DNA from: Ferrithrix thermotolerans DSM 19514 | GTDB taxonomy: Bacteria > Actinomycetota > Acidimicrobiia > Acidimicrobiales > Ilumatobacteraceae | Direction of reading: 5' to 3' | Assembly: GCA_945861025.1 (NCBI GenBank) | Contig: CAMASN010000009.1 | Location: 1-64,000, forward strand | Length of the DNA: 64,000 nucleotides | In this document: one piece after another, positions 34,949 to 43,829 of the stretch | Numbering within the stretch: the first letter of the stretch is position 1 | Layout: each line of letters opens with the position of its first letter | The notes under the pieces: generated by a model | The model's database searches: none | What the model was told of the DNA's origin: nothing | Seen by the model: the letters and a program-made list of their open reading frames with translations, nothing else | Made by a program: the position numbers and the translations under genes

Positions 34949-36100
34949 TCAGCCTCTCGGAAGATTCAGTACTCGGTCAGCGATGATGTTGCGCTGAATC
35001 TCGTTGGTGCCTGCATACAGCGGGCCACTGAGGCTGAACAAGAACCCATCAACCCAGCGTTCGTGAGGACCATCGATTCGTTCGGCGTCGGGCCCGAGCA
35101 GTTGCAGCGCCAGCTCATGCGCACGCACATCCATCTCGCTCCAGAAGATCTTGTTGAGGCTCGACTCGCTACCAATGTGGCCGCCCTCAAGCAGCTTGGT
35201 GACGGTCATATAGGTGTGCAGTCGATAACCCTCGGCCTGCATCCACAGGTCGGTAACCGCGTCGCGCATGGTGTCGTCGTCGGGGTCGCCAATCTTGATC
35301 CAGAGTTTGATCAAACGATCGACGGCAACGTTGAAACGCGCCGGACTGCGCAAGCTGACGCCACGCTCAAAGCCAGCCGTGGCCATCGCCACACCCCAGC
35401 CGTTACCCACACCGCCGAGCGTGTTCTCGATGGGCACATGCACATCGTCGAAGAAGATCTCGGCGAAGCCCGTGTCGCCATCAAGCTGCGCAATGGGTCG
35501 CACGGTGATGCCAGGTGTATCGAGCGGCATAAGGATGAACGTGAGTCCCTTGTGGCGCGAGGACTCAGGATCGGTGCGGAAAATTCCGAAGCACCAGTCG
35601 GCCCACGCTGCGCGGCTGGCCCAGATCTTTTGGCCGTTGATGATCCATTCGCTGCCGTCGTCGCTGAGCGCCGCTTTGCTGCGGATGCTGGCCATGTCGC
35701 TGCCGGCATCAGGCTCGCTCCAGGCCTGAGCCCAGATCTCGTCGCTCTTGGCCATCGCTGGCAAGAAGCGGGCCTTTTGCTCGGGCGTGCCGACCTCGAT
35801 GATGGTTGGGCCCAACAAGAAAATGCCGTTCTGGCTCACTCGGCCGGGAGCGCCACTGCGCCAATACTCTTCTTCGAAGATCAGCCATTTCACATAGTCG
35901 GCGTCACGTCCGCCGTACTCAACAGGCCAACTAACAGCCGACCAGCGACCCTCGTAGAGCTTGGCTTCCCACTGCCGGTGCAGTTCGAAGCCTTCGGCGG
36001 TGTCGAAACTTGGTAGCGGGACGCTCGGCACGTTGGCTTCGAGCCACGCCCGGGCCTCGGCTCGGAAGGCTTGTTCGTCGGCGGTCTCGGTGAGATCCAT
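34949..36100 (-). CDS. fadE31: Acyl-CoA dehydrogenase, FadE31-like
   Basis: A 383-residue acyl-CoA dehydrogenase starting MDLTETADEQAFRAEARAWL. VSWPVEYGGRDADYVKWLIFEEEYWRSGAPGR, AWSEPDAGSDMASIRS, NGQKIWASRAAWADWCFG, PIAQLDGDTGFAEIFFDDV and GFERGVSLRSPARF agree with my memory of FadE31 (Rv3562), including the unusual GGRDA and the RSP motif. The Glu in FERG is the candidate base. FadE31 takes part in HIP ring degradation. Start chosen at the ATG 11 nt from palindrome S4; the open frame continues through the palindrome but is probably not translated there. Confidence 0.85.
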   Translation of the reverse strand: MDLTETADEQAFRAEARAWLEANVPSVPLPSFDTAEGFELHRQWEAKLYEGRWSAVSWPVEYGGRDADYVKWLIFEEEYWRSGAPGRVSQNGIFLLGPTIIEVGTPEQKARFLPAMAKSDEIWAQAWSEPDAGSDMASIRSKAALSDDGSEWIINGQKIWASRAAWADWCFGIFRTDPESSRHKGLTFILMPLDTPGITVRPIAQLDGDTGFAEIFFDDVHVPIENTLGGVGNGWGVAMATAGFERGVSLRSPARFNVAVDRLIKLWIKIGDPDDDTMRDAVTDLWMQAEGYRLHTYMTVTKLLEGGHIGSESSLNKIFWSEMDVRAHELALQLLGPDAERIDGPHERWVDGFLFSLSGPLYAGTNEIQRNIIADRVLNLPRG

Positions 36101-36111
36101 GGATGCGTACC

Positions 36112-36134
36112 GTATCTGACGCTGCGTCAGATAC
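36112..36134. promoter_or_regulatory. Operator palindrome S4
   Basis: Arms GTATCTGACGC and GCGTCAGATAC around one central T: a perfect 23-bp palindrome. It is 11 nt before the fadE31-like start and 58 nt before the SnoaL-like start, between divergent genes. Confidence 0.8.
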
Positions 36135-36192
36135 ATGCGCCGTGCGACCGTCGACGCTCGTTTGTGGCACGCAAATGTGGCAACATTCGGCC

Positions 36193-36942
36193 ATGACTTC
36201 TTCATTCACTCTCGAAGACATGCAGGCCGCTTGGGAAGAATTCCAACGCCTCGGCGCACGCGGACGCGATTGGCCAGCATGGGCTGCGCTGTTCACCGAC
36301 GACGCCACCTATTACGAGCACTGCCTCGGCAAGTACTACGGCGCCGACGAAATTCGTGAGTGGATCATGCGTCAGATGGAGTCCGTAGCGTGCATGACCT
36401 TCTCGGTCGATTGGGCCATCTTGCAGCCGCCGTATTTGGCGTTCAACATCTGGAACCACATGCCCGATCCGACCGGAGGCGATGCCCGCTTTTCGTTCAG
36501 CAACCTCACCTTGCTCACCTATGCAGGCAACGGCAAGTGGAGTTGGGAAGAAGACTTTTACGCTCCCGACGGTGCCAGCAAAACCGTCGTTGCTTGGTAC
36601 AGGGCTGGCGGCAAACCCACGATGGATGCCGATCCCAGCATCACGCACATCAGCCTCGCCGCCGAACCGGCTACCGATGATCCGGCAGGAGTGTCCGAGA
36701 TGGTGCGGGCATACCAGGCAGGCACACCCGCGTACGCGGTCGACTCGGTGGTGTGGGATCACGCCACCGGCAACATGGCCGGCGCCGATGCTCCGTTGTT
36801 CACCCACCCCGCCGACGTCGTGGTGAAAGACGGCAAGCGCGCCTTCCTGCGCTGCGGTGACACAGCCATTGCGCTCACACACGCTGGCGGTGGGCGCATC
36901 GCGTTCGAGGAGCGCGCCCACAATCCCACCGAGGTCAAGTGA
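36193..36942 (+). CDS. SnoaL-like domain protein
   Basis: A 249-residue protein whose first half is NTF2/SnoaL-like: AWEEFQRLGARGRDWPAWAALFTDDATYYEH, then GADEIREWIMRQM and WNHMPDPTGG. The second half (about 150-249) is less clear: VWDHATGNMAGADAPLFTHPADVV and RCGDTAIALTHAGGGRIAFEER. Likely a small-molecule binding or isomerase/dehydratase-like protein; no catalytic residues can be assigned. The GTGA at its end overlaps the oxygenase gene. It is the first gene after operator S4 on the plus strand. Confidence 0.78.
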   Translation: MTSSFTLEDMQAAWEEFQRLGARGRDWPAWAALFTDDATYYEHCLGKYYGADEIREWIMRQMESVACMTFSVDWAILQPPYLAFNIWNHMPDPTGGDARFSFSNLTLLTYAGNGKWSWEEDFYAPDGASKTVVAWYRAGGKPTMDADPSITHISLAAEPATDDPAGVSEMVRAYQAGTPAYAVDSVVWDHATGNMAGADAPLFTHPADVVVKDGKRAFLRCGDTAIALTHAGGGRIAFEERAHNPTEVK

Positions 36943-37943
36943 CCGCTACTCCTGCGTCGATCCCACTGATCGACATCTCGGTGCTGCGCGACCACAGCGA
37001 TCCGTCGGCAGTAACTGCCGTTGGTGCCGCAATCGATGCTGCATGCCGAGACACAGGGTTCTTCTGTATCAGCGGGCACGGAGTGGATCACGAGTTGTTC
37101 GAATCGCTCGATGCTCTTGCCCGCGAGTTCTTTGCGTTGCCGCAATCAGCCAAGGCCGAGATCTCTATGGCTCGCGGTGGCCGCGCGTGGCGAGGATGGT
37201 TTCCTCTCGGCGGCGAAGTAACCAGCGGCGTGCCCGACCGCAAAGAGGGCATCTATTTTGGTCAGCAACTTGGCCCCGATGACCCACGCGTTCAAGCAGA
37301 GCTTCCGCTGCACGGCAGCAACTTGTTTCCTCTGCAACTACCCGCGCTTGCACCAGCGGTGTTCGCATGGATTGATGCGATGACCGAACTCGGCCACATC
37401 GTGATGTCTGGCATTGCGCTGGGTCTCGGGCTGCCGGCCGATTGGTTTCAAGAGCACCTCACCAGCGACCCGACGTTGCTGTTTCGCATCTTCCAATATC
37501 CAGTCGACGGCCCAGGCACTTGGGGCGTGGCTCAACACACCGACTACGGACTACTGACCCTGTTAGCCCAAGACAACTGCGGCGGACTTCAAGTGCTGGG
37601 TCGCGACGGATGGGTCGAAGTCGAGCCCATCCCCAACACGTTCGTGTGCAACATCGGCGACATGCTCGAGCGAATCACCGGCGGCAGATACCGCTCCACG
37701 TTGCACCGCGTGCGTAACACAAGTGGCCGTGATCGCTTGTCGTTTCCGTTCTTCTTCGACCCCAGTTGGCACGCACGCCCGCAGCCGTTGCCGCTCGCTG
37801 CCGAGCCCGGCGACGCCGAACGAGTGCAGGCCGATGCTGCGCGTTGGGATGGTCGCAGCGTGTTCGACTTCGACGGAACCTACGGCGAATACCTGACCGC
37901 GAAGGTCAGCAAGGTCTTTCCCGACCTTGTTCATGTAATCTGA
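36939..37943 (+). CDS. 2-oxoglutarate/Fe(II) oxygenase, isopenicillin N synthase family
   Basis: A 334-residue oxygenase: IPLIDISVL at the start, DTGFFCISGHGVD (DIOX_N type), and the iron-binding His and Asp in WGVAQHTDYGLLTLL near 200 with the distal His in RYRSTLHRVRN, followed by Arg in RDRLSFPFFFDP for 2-oxoglutarate. Length and motifs fit the non-heme IPNS-like group. It would hydroxylate or desaturate a small substrate using O2 and 2-oxoglutarate; a steroid or purine-type substrate cannot be decided. GTG start overlaps the SnoaL-like stop. Its own stop lies inside palindrome S5. Confidence 0.87.
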   Translation: MTATPASIPLIDISVLRDHSDPSAVTAVGAAIDAACRDTGFFCISGHGVDHELFESLDALAREFFALPQSAKAEISMARGGRAWRGWFPLGGEVTSGVPDRKEGIYFGQQLGPDDPRVQAELPLHGSNLFPLQLPALAPAVFAWIDAMTELGHIVMSGIALGLGLPADWFQEHLTSDPTLLFRIFQYPVDGPGTWGVAQHTDYGLLTLLAQDNCGGLQVLGRDGWVEVEPIPNTFVCNIGDMLERITGGRYRSTLHRVRNTSGRDRLSFPFFFDPSWHARPQPLPLAAEPGDAERVQADAARWDGRSVFDFDGTYGEYLTAKVSKVFPDLVHVI

Positions 37944-37955
37944 CGCCGTGTCAGA
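37939..37955. promoter_or_regulatory. Operator palindrome S5, overlapping a start codon
   Basis: TCTGAC-GCCGT-GTCAGA, right flank AAC. The left arm contains the TGA stop of the oxygenase gene and the right arm begins with the GTG start of the DUF35 gene (37948). A dimer bound here would cover the start region, consistent with a leaderless promoter or a roadblock. Confidence 0.75.
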
Positions 37956-38406
37956 AACCCTCTCCCGCGTTCCGATCATCGATGGCTGGTTCACCGACGA
38001 CATCGATGCGCCCACACTCATCGGCGCGAAGTGCTCGCAATGCGGCACCTTCGTGTTTCCTCCTCGCAGCAGCGACTGCCCCAACCCCAACTGCGACTCG
38101 ATCACGCTCGATCCAACGCCGTTGTCGCGCTTTGGTCGCATCTGGAGTTACACCGAGAATTGCTACGCGCCACCGTTGCCCTATGTAGCCGCCGAGCCAT
38201 ACGAGCCATACGCACTGGCCGCTGTTGAGCTCGCCGCCGAAGGCCTCGTCGTGCTCGGCCGTGTGGCCACCGGCGTTCGCGCCGTCGACCTCAAGGTCGG
38301 TATGGAAATGCAACTCGAACTCGACGTATCGCACCGCGACGCCGACCACGAATACATGGTCTACGTGTGGGCACCTGCCACCCCGGGCTCCGAGGCAGCG
38401 CAATGA
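37948..38406 (+). CDS. DUF35 zinc-ribbon/OB-fold protein, Rv3521-like
   Basis: A 152-residue Zn-ribbon/OB-fold protein. The ribbon is CSQCGTF ... DCPNPNCD near residues 29-52, and the OB-fold includes GRIWSYTENCYAPPLPYVAAEPYEPYALAAVEL. DUF35 proteins bind thiolase-like lipid transfer proteins and complete their acyl-CoA pocket. It overlaps the thiolase-like gene by ATGA, as Rv3521 precedes ltp4/ltp3 in M. tuberculosis, so the two probably form a complex. The GTG start lies inside operator S5. Confidence 0.86.
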   Translation: MSETLSRVPIIDGWFTDDIDAPTLIGAKCSQCGTFVFPPRSSDCPNPNCDSITLDPTPLSRFGRIWSYTENCYAPPLPYVAAEPYEPYALAAVELAAEGLVVLGRVATGVRAVDLKVGMEMQLELDVSHRDADHEYMVYVWAPATPGSEAAQ

Positions 38407-39608
38407 GCAACGACCGCGACATCGCGATTCTTGGCGTGGGCATGCACCCATGGGGCAAGTGGGGCCACGACTTCACCGAATATGGAATGGTCGCTGCGCG
38501 CGCTGCGCTCGCCGATGCACAGGTTCAGTGGAAAGACATCCAGTACGTCGCTGGCGCCGACACCATTCGCAATGGCTACCCCGGTTTCGTAGCGGGCGCC
38601 ACGTTCGCCCAAAAGCTCGGCTGGAACGGCGCTCGCGTCAGCAGCAGTTACGCAGCGTGCGCCTCGGGCGCAATGGCACTCGATTCGGCTCGCGCCCAGA
38701 TCCTCGCTGGCTTCTGCGATGTGGCTCTGGTCATCGGCGCCGATACCACTCCTAAGGGATTCTTTGCTCCGGTGGGTGGCGGCGACCGCAAGCACGACCC
38801 TGACTGGCAGCGCTTCCACGTGCTTGGCGCAACGAACCCGGTGTACTTCGCGCTGTTCGCTCGCCGTCGCATGGACATGTACGGCGCCACGGCCGAAGAC
38901 TTCGCTCAGGTAAAGGTGAAGAACAGCCGTCACGGTCTGAACAACCCCAACGCACGCTTCCGCAAAGAGAACGTGATCGCCGACGTATTGAACAGCCCCA
39001 TCGTCAGCGACCCGTTGCGCCTGCTCGACATCTGCGCCACCAGCGATGGTGCTGCAGCCATGGTGGTGTGCAGTATGGACTTCGCTCGCAAGCACCTCGG
39101 TAACACCGATGGCTTGTGCCGCGTCAAGGCCGTAGGCACCGTGGCTCCTACATATCCGCAGAGCGTGCTCGAACTTCCCGACATCGCTAGCGACTCCACC
39201 GCCGTGGTGCCCGCACCAGCACGTAAATGGAAAGACACCATTGCGTTCGCTGCCTACGAGCAGGCCGGCATCGGCCCCGAAGACATCGACCTCGCCGAGG
39301 TCTACGACCTCTCTACTGCGCTCGAACTCGACTGGTACGAACACATCGGTCTGTGTGCCGAAGGCGAAGCCGAGGGTCTGCTGCGATCTGGCGTCACCAC
39401 GATTGGTGGTCGTGTTCCGGTCAACGCCAGCGGCGGCCTCGCCTGCTTCGGCGAAGCAATTCCCGCGCAAGCAATTTCGCAGGTGTGCGAACTTGTTTGG
39501 CAACTCCGCGGCCAAGCCACCGGTCGCCAGGTCGAGGGCGCCCGCGTGGGCATCACAGCCAACCAAGGCTTGTTCGGACACGGCAGCTCAGTCATCGTCG
39601 CTCGCTAG
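38403..39608 (+). CDS. Thiolase-like lipid-transfer protein, Ltp3/Ltp4-like
   Basis: A 401-residue thiolase/SCP2-superfamily protein. Unlike the ltp2 product it has a Cys in the nucleophile region (SYAACASGAMALD, Cys near 86). Later it has LLDICATSDGAAAMVV, DLAEVYDLSTALELDW and VNASGGLACFGE with the HGG motif changed to SGG. It could be an aldolase or thiolase acting on side-chain CoA esters, with the DUF35 partner in front. The role of mycobacterial Ltp3/Ltp4 is uncertain; I do not decide between them. Confidence 0.85.
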   Translation: MSNDRDIAILGVGMHPWGKWGHDFTEYGMVAARAALADAQVQWKDIQYVAGADTIRNGYPGFVAGATFAQKLGWNGARVSSSYAACASGAMALDSARAQILAGFCDVALVIGADTTPKGFFAPVGGGDRKHDPDWQRFHVLGATNPVYFALFARRRMDMYGATAEDFAQVKVKNSRHGLNNPNARFRKENVIADVLNSPIVSDPLRLLDICATSDGAAAMVVCSMDFARKHLGNTDGLCRVKAVGTVAPTYPQSVLELPDIASDSTAVVPAPARKWKDTIAFAAYEQAGIGPEDIDLAEVYDLSTALELDWYEHIGLCAEGEAEGLLRSGVTTIGGRVPVNASGGLACFGEAIPAQAISQVCELVWQLRGQATGRQVEGARVGITANQGLFGHGSSVIVAR

Positions 39609-39616
39609 TTGTGCCG

Positions 39617-40060
39617 ATGAAGCTGCACGTCATCGATCTGTCAGTGCCATGCTCGGCTCCAGCCGAGGTGGCGTTCGATGTGTTGCGCGATGCAGTCGGA
39701 TGGTCGAAATGGACCGCCGCGAAAACTGCGTACCTCGAACGAGAAGGCACGCCAGCGCCCGATGGCGTGGGGGCGATCCGACGTTTCAAGACTGGCCCAT
39801 TTGGTAGCCGCGAAGAAGTGGTGGCCTACGAAGCACCCACGCACTTTGCGTACATCTTGCACTCGGGTATTCCCGTTCGCGATTACCGCGCCGATGTCAC
39901 CATCACGCCGAATGAGGCAGGCACCGGCTGCTCGATTGCGTGGCACAGCACGTTTCATCGCAAGCAACCACTCACCGGCGCGGCAACTCGATTCATGCTT
40001 CATCGCTTCTTGCTGACCACCGCTCGCAATCTCGCCAAAGAGGCCGAAGCACGCGGCTGA
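39617..40060 (+). CDS. SRPBCC (START/Bet v1-like) protein
   Basis: A 147-residue protein with the SRPBCC pattern: VPCSAPAEVAFDVLRDAVGWSKWTAA, GVGAIRRFKTGPFGSREEVVAYE, ADVTITPNEAGTGCSIAWHSTFH. The fold binds hydrophobic ligands; a steroid-binding or aromatase/cyclase-like role fits the neighbourhood but is inferred. Start at MKLHVIDLSV; GTG two codons earlier is an alternative. It lies 8 nt after the thiolase-like gene, so probably co-transcribed from S5. Confidence 0.8.
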   Translation: MKLHVIDLSVPCSAPAEVAFDVLRDAVGWSKWTAAKTAYLEREGTPAPDGVGAIRRFKTGPFGSREEVVAYEAPTHFAYILHSGIPVRDYRADVTITPNEAGTGCSIAWHSTFHRKQPLTGAATRFMLHRFLLTTARNLAKEAEARG

Positions 40061-40107
40061 TTCGCCACGAATCTGGCTCACGCCCCACGACGGCGTATCG
40101 TGCAGGC

Positions 40108-41256
40108 ATGCCTGAAGCCTTCATTGTCGATGCCGTCCGTACCCCTGTTGGCCGCCGTGGTGGCGCTCTCAGCACCGTGCACCCCGCCGACCTCGGCGCG
40201 CACAGCATCAAGGCGCTCATCGAACGCACCGGCGTAGACCCCGGCGCCGTTGACGACTGCATCTTCGGCAACGTCGACTCCATCGGGCCACAGGCCGGCT
40301 GCATTGCCCGCACCGCATGGCTCACCGCTGGGTTGCCCGAGCATGTGCCCGGCACCACCATCGACCGCCAGTGCGGCTCAGCCCAGCAGGCCGTGCACTT
40401 CGCAGCGCAAGCCGTGATGAGTGGCACCATGGATCTCGTGGTCGCCGGTGGCGTTCAGAACATGAGCATGATCCCGATCTCGTCGGCCATGACCGCCGGA
40501 CAGGCGCTTGGTTTCGACGATCCGTTCACCGGATCAACCGGCTGGACCAGTCGCTACGGCAATGGCGAAGTCAACCAGTTCGTCGGCGCCGAGATGATGG
40601 TCAAGAAGTGGAACATCACGCGCGAAGAGATGGAAGAGTTCGCCGTCAACTCACACCTGCGTGCCCTGCGCGCCCGCGAGGAAGGCCGCTTCGATGGTCA
40701 GATCGCCCCGCTCAACGGCCTCACCTTCGACGAAGGTCCTCGCGAGCCCAACTGGGACAAGATCCGTTCGCTGCCAACGCTCACACCCGACGGTCGCATC
40801 ACCGCTGCATGCGCCAGCCAGCTCAGCGATGCATCGGCTTCGCTACTCATCGCCAGCGAGCAAGCCATCAAAGATCACGGCCTCATCCCACGCGCTCGAA
40901 TCCACCACATCAGCGTCTTGGCCGACGACCCGATCATGATGTTGTCGGCCCCCATCCCAGCCACCAAGCGCGCGCTGGCTAAGACCGGACTCACCCCTGA
41001 TGACATCGATCTGGTCGAGATCAACGAGGCATTCGCACCGGTAGTTCTGGCATGGCTCAAAGAGACCGGTTTCGACTACAACAAGGTCAACGTGAACGGT
41101 GGTGCAATTGCCCTCGGACACCCACTGGGCGCTACTGGCGCACGACTGATGACCACCTTGCTCGCCGAACTCGAGCGCACGGGCGGCCGCTTCGGCTTGC
41201 AGACGATGTGCGAGGGTGGCGGCCAGGCCAACGTCACCATCATCGAACGTCTCTAG
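40108..41256 (+). CDS. fadA6: FadA6, thiolase of HIP degradation
   Basis: A 382-residue acetyl-CoA acetyltransferase-type thiolase. Catalytic Cys near 89 (DRQCGSAQQA), His near 338 (GGAIALGHPLGATGA) and Cys near 368 (MCEGGG) are present. GGVQNMSMIPISSAM, RARIHHISVLADDPIMML and VEINEAFAPVVLAWLKE match FadA6 of M. tuberculosis (Rv3556c) in order. FadA6 performs thiolysis at a late step of HIP ring degradation, releasing acetyl-CoA. The gene follows the SRPBCC gene by 47 nt and may continue that operon. No palindrome directly in front. Confidence 0.92.
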   Translation: MPEAFIVDAVRTPVGRRGGALSTVHPADLGAHSIKALIERTGVDPGAVDDCIFGNVDSIGPQAGCIARTAWLTAGLPEHVPGTTIDRQCGSAQQAVHFAAQAVMSGTMDLVVAGGVQNMSMIPISSAMTAGQALGFDDPFTGSTGWTSRYGNGEVNQFVGAEMMVKKWNITREEMEEFAVNSHLRALRAREEGRFDGQIAPLNGLTFDEGPREPNWDKIRSLPTLTPDGRITAACASQLSDASASLLIASEQAIKDHGLIPRARIHHISVLADDPIMMLSAPIPATKRALAKTGLTPDDIDLVEINEAFAPVVLAWLKETGFDYNKVNVNGGAIALGHPLGATGARLMTTLLAELERTGGRFGLQTMCEGGGQANVTIIERL

Positions 41257-41266
41257 TCGCCGCATT

Positions 41267-41848
41267 GTGAGCGTCGTTCGCAAGGCAACATCACAAGATC
41301 TGCCACGGCTGTGCCGCACCATGGTTCACGCGTTCGCCGACGACCCGGTAATGCGTTGGCTGTTCCCAGACGACACCGAGTTCTTCGAAGGTAACGGCGC
41401 GGCGGTGCGCTTTTTGTTCTGGCGATGGCTGGCCTACGACCAGACATTCACCACCGACGACAGCGTTGCCGTGGCGGCATTTATCCCACCCGGGCGTCCC
41501 GATCTCGGCACAGTTCCCGAACCAAATTCGCCATCGCATCCGGCTGAGCGAATCGAGAAATTCATTGCTCTCGGCGGATGTTTCCAGGAGCACACGCCAC
41601 CCGAGCCGCACTGGTATCTCAACTTGTTGGCAACGCATCCGCATTGGCAACGGCAGGGTCTCGGCGCGCTGATGATCTCGCCCATCGCCGAAATCTGCGA
41701 CCGCGAAGGCCTTCCGCTTTTCCTCGAAACCGAGACCGCATCAAATGTGGCCTACTACGGTCACCTTGGTTTCACGGTGCGCAGCGAATGGGATGTTCCG
41801 CTCAACGGGCCACACATGTGGGGAATGATTCGCACACCGCACACGTAG
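41267..41848 (+). CDS. GNAT N-acetyltransferase
   Basis: A 193-residue GNAT protein. VRKATSQDLPRLCRTMVHAFADDPVMRWLFPD is the family start; YLNLLATHPHWQRQGLGALMISPI gives the acetyl-CoA loop (Q/RxxGxG) and ETETASNVAYYGHLGFTVRSEW the C-terminal part. It would acetylate a small amine. GTG start, 10 nt after fadA6. No specific link to the steroid pathway can be inferred. Confidence 0.85.
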   Translation: MSVVRKATSQDLPRLCRTMVHAFADDPVMRWLFPDDTEFFEGNGAAVRFLFWRWLAYDQTFTTDDSVAVAAFIPPGRPDLGTVPEPNSPSHPAERIEKFIALGGCFQEHTPPEPHWYLNLLATHPHWQRQGLGALMISPIAEICDREGLPLFLETETASNVAYYGHLGFTVRSEWDVPLNGPHMWGMIRTPHT

Positions 41849-41918
41849 ATTCGTGCGCGCTCCTGACAAGTTTCAGACTCTGCGTTAGATTGCGTTGAAG
41901 GCATACCAAGGGGCTTCA

Positions 41919-43652
41919 ATGCACGATCTCATTATCCGCGGCGGCACAATCGTCGACGGCACCGGCGCACCGCGATTCACCGCAGACATCGCCATCAACA
42001 ACGGTCGCATCACCGCAATCGGCAACGATCTCGGCGAGGCCAGCGAAGTGCTCGACGCCACTGGTCTGGTGGTCACACCAGGCTTCGTCGACATCCATAC
42101 GCACTACGACGGCCAAGCCACGTGGGACGACCTGCTTGAGCCATCTAGCGGTCACGGCGTCACCACGGTCGTTGCCGGCAACTGCGGCGTGGGCTTCGCT
42201 CCTGTGCGACCCGGCAAAGAAGAGTGGCTCGTGCAACTCATGGAAGGTGTCGAAGACATCCCCGGCACGGCCCTTCACGAAGGCATCAGCTGGGGTTGGG
42301 AAAGCTTTCCCGAGTATCTCGATGTGCTCGACTCACGCACCTACGCAATCGACATCGCCACCTACGTCGGCCACGGCCCGATTCGCGCCTATGTCATGGG
42401 CGACCGCGGTGCGCGCAACGAGCCCGCAAGCCCCGAAGACATTGCCGGCATGAAGCAACTCGTTACCGAAGCCATCGTCGCAGGCGCCATTGGTTTCTCG
42501 TCGAGCCGCACCCTGAATCACAAAGCCCGCGATGGCGAGCCCGTGCCCGGAACATTTGCCGCCGAAGACGAACTCAACGGACTCGCCGATGGCGTGTGCG
42601 ATGCCGGTGGCGGCCTGTTCGAAATCGCTCCACAAGGTCTTGAATTCGAGGCCGAAGTCTTCCTCGGCGAAGTCGATCTGCTCAGCCGTATTGCGCTGCG
42701 CACAGGCCTGCCCGTCACGTTCGCGATGCTGCAGAACGAGCGCAACCCCGACTCATGGCGCCTCGCGCTCGACAAGGTCGATGCCACCAATGCTGCTGGC
42801 GGCAACATGCGCCCACAGATTGCGGCACGCCCCTTTGGCATGATGATCGGCTGGGCGAACAACAACCCATTCACCAAGCGCCCAACGGTGGTCGACCTCG
42901 TGAGTCGCCTCGATGGCGAAGCATTGCGCGCCGAACTGCGTAAGCCCGAGGTCAAGGCTGCCGTGCTGGCCGAAACCGATCTACCTAGCGACGAGTCGAT
43001 TCAGTTCGATGGCCTCGGTCCGTTCTTGCAGCTCATGCTCGACAAGATCTACTCGATGGGCGACACGCCTAACTACGAACCATCAGCCGACAACACCGTG
43101 GCCGCGTTGGCCGCCACACACGGAGTCGATCCGCTCGAGATGGCCTATGACCTACTCAACACCGCCGACGGCAATGCATTCTTGATGCTTCCGTTCTTCA
43201 ACTACGTAGGCGGCACACAAGACGCCATCTACGAAATGTTGCAGCACCCTGCCACGGTGTCGGGCCTCAGCGACGGCGGCGCTCATTGCCGAATGATCTG
43301 CGACGCCTCGATCCCCACCTATGTGCTCAGCCACTGGGCCCGAGATCGTGAGGGCCTCAAGCTAACGCTCGAGCAGGCCGTCAAGTGTCAAACCCACGAC
43401 ACCGCCGAGGTGGTCGGCTTCCACGATCGCGGCACTCTCGCTGTGGGCCTGCGCGCCGACATCAACATCATCGACATGGACACACTCGACCTCGAGTACC
43501 CACGCGCGGTCGACGACCTGCCTGCGGGCGGCCGACGTCTGATGCAGGCCGCGCATGGCTATGTGGCCACCATCGTCAACGGCGAGATCACCCGTCGCAA
43601 CGGCGCCGACACCGGCGCCCGCCCCGGCCGCCTCGTCCGCTCCGCCCACTAA
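41919..43652 (+). CDS. Amidohydrolase, D-aminoacylase-like
   Basis: A 577-residue amidohydrolase-superfamily protein: [26 protein letters not shown], the metal-binding [40 protein letters not shown], and [24 protein letters not shown] at the C-terminal metal site. It resembles N-acyl-D-amino-acid deacylase/D-aminoacylase proteins of actinobacteria, which hydrolyse amides; conjugated bile acids or N-acyl amines are possible substrates. AAGGGG lies 6 nt before the ATG. Monocistronic and convergent with the sulfatase. Confidence 0.87.
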   Translation: MHDLIIRGGTIVDGTGAPRFTADIAINNGRITAIGNDLGEASEVLDATGLVVTPGFVDIHTHYDGQATWDDLLEPSSGHGVTTVVAGNCGVGFAPVRPGKEEWLVQLMEGVEDIPGTALHEGISWGWESFPEYLDVLDSRTYAIDIATYVGHGPIRAYVMGDRGARNEPASPEDIAGMKQLVTEAIVAGAIGFSSSRTLNHKARDGEPVPGTFAAEDELNGLADGVCDAGGGLFEIAPQGLEFEAEVFLGEVDLLSRIALRTGLPVTFAMLQNERNPDSWRLALDKVDATNAAGGNMRPQIAARPFGMMIGWANNNPFTKRPTVVDLVSRLDGEALRAELRKPEVKAAVLAETDLPSDESIQFDGLGPFLQLMLDKIYSMGDTPNYEPSADNTVAALAATHGVDPLEMAYDLLNTADGNAFLMLPFFNYVGGTQDAIYEMLQHPATVSGLSDGGAHCRMICDASIPTYVLSHWARDREGLKLTLEQAVKCQTHDTAEVVGFHDRGTLAVGLRADINIIDMDTLDLEYPRAVDDLPAGGRRLMQAAHGYVATIVNGEITRRNGADTGARPGRLVRSAH

Positions 43653-43670
43653 CCCGCCCGGCGCGCCACC

Positions 43671-43712
43671 CACCGACCGCATCCGCCACCCCACCGACCG
43701 CACCCGCCACCC
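43671..43712. repeat. Two tandem 21-nt units
   Basis: CACCGACCGCATCCGCCACCC followed by the same unit with one C for T at position 12, in the gap between the amidohydrolase and the sulfatase. Only two units are present; it may be a slippage product with no function. Confidence 0.55.
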
Positions 43713-43735
43713 ACACTGTTTGCTCCAACAAAGCG

Positions 43736-43782
43736 TTTGTTGAAGACAATTGGTTGAGGGTCGACCAAAAGTCTTCAACAAA
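43736..43782. repeat. Hairpin repeat element, copy B (likely bidirectional terminator)
   Basis: Perfect 12-bp arms TTTGTTGAAGAC and GTCTTCAACAAA, inner stem TTGGTTGA/TCGACCAA (one G-T wobble), loop GGG. CAACAAA directly before (43727-43733) can also pair with TTTGTTG, giving alternative hairpins. It lies between convergent genes (+ ending 43652, - ending 43830) and shares 22 nt exactly with copy A. Confidence 0.78.
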
Positions 43783-43829
43783 GCTGGGATTGAGCGGATT
43801 GGTGAGTCGCTGACGGCTGGGAGTGAGCA

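Noticed and set aside
38361-39581. A 406-codon open frame on the minus strand opposite the thiolase-like gene
   Set aside because: It is an antisense shadow of a clear thiolase-family gene, with no family features and the usual GC-rich antisense composition. The same holds for long antisense frames opposite 1009-1992, 32663-33673 and 35063-36016.
41862-41877. CCTGAC...TTCAGA before the amidohydrolase as an eighth operator
   Set aside because: The spacing is 4 instead of 5 and one arm is changed at two places; it may be chance. Kept out of the set.
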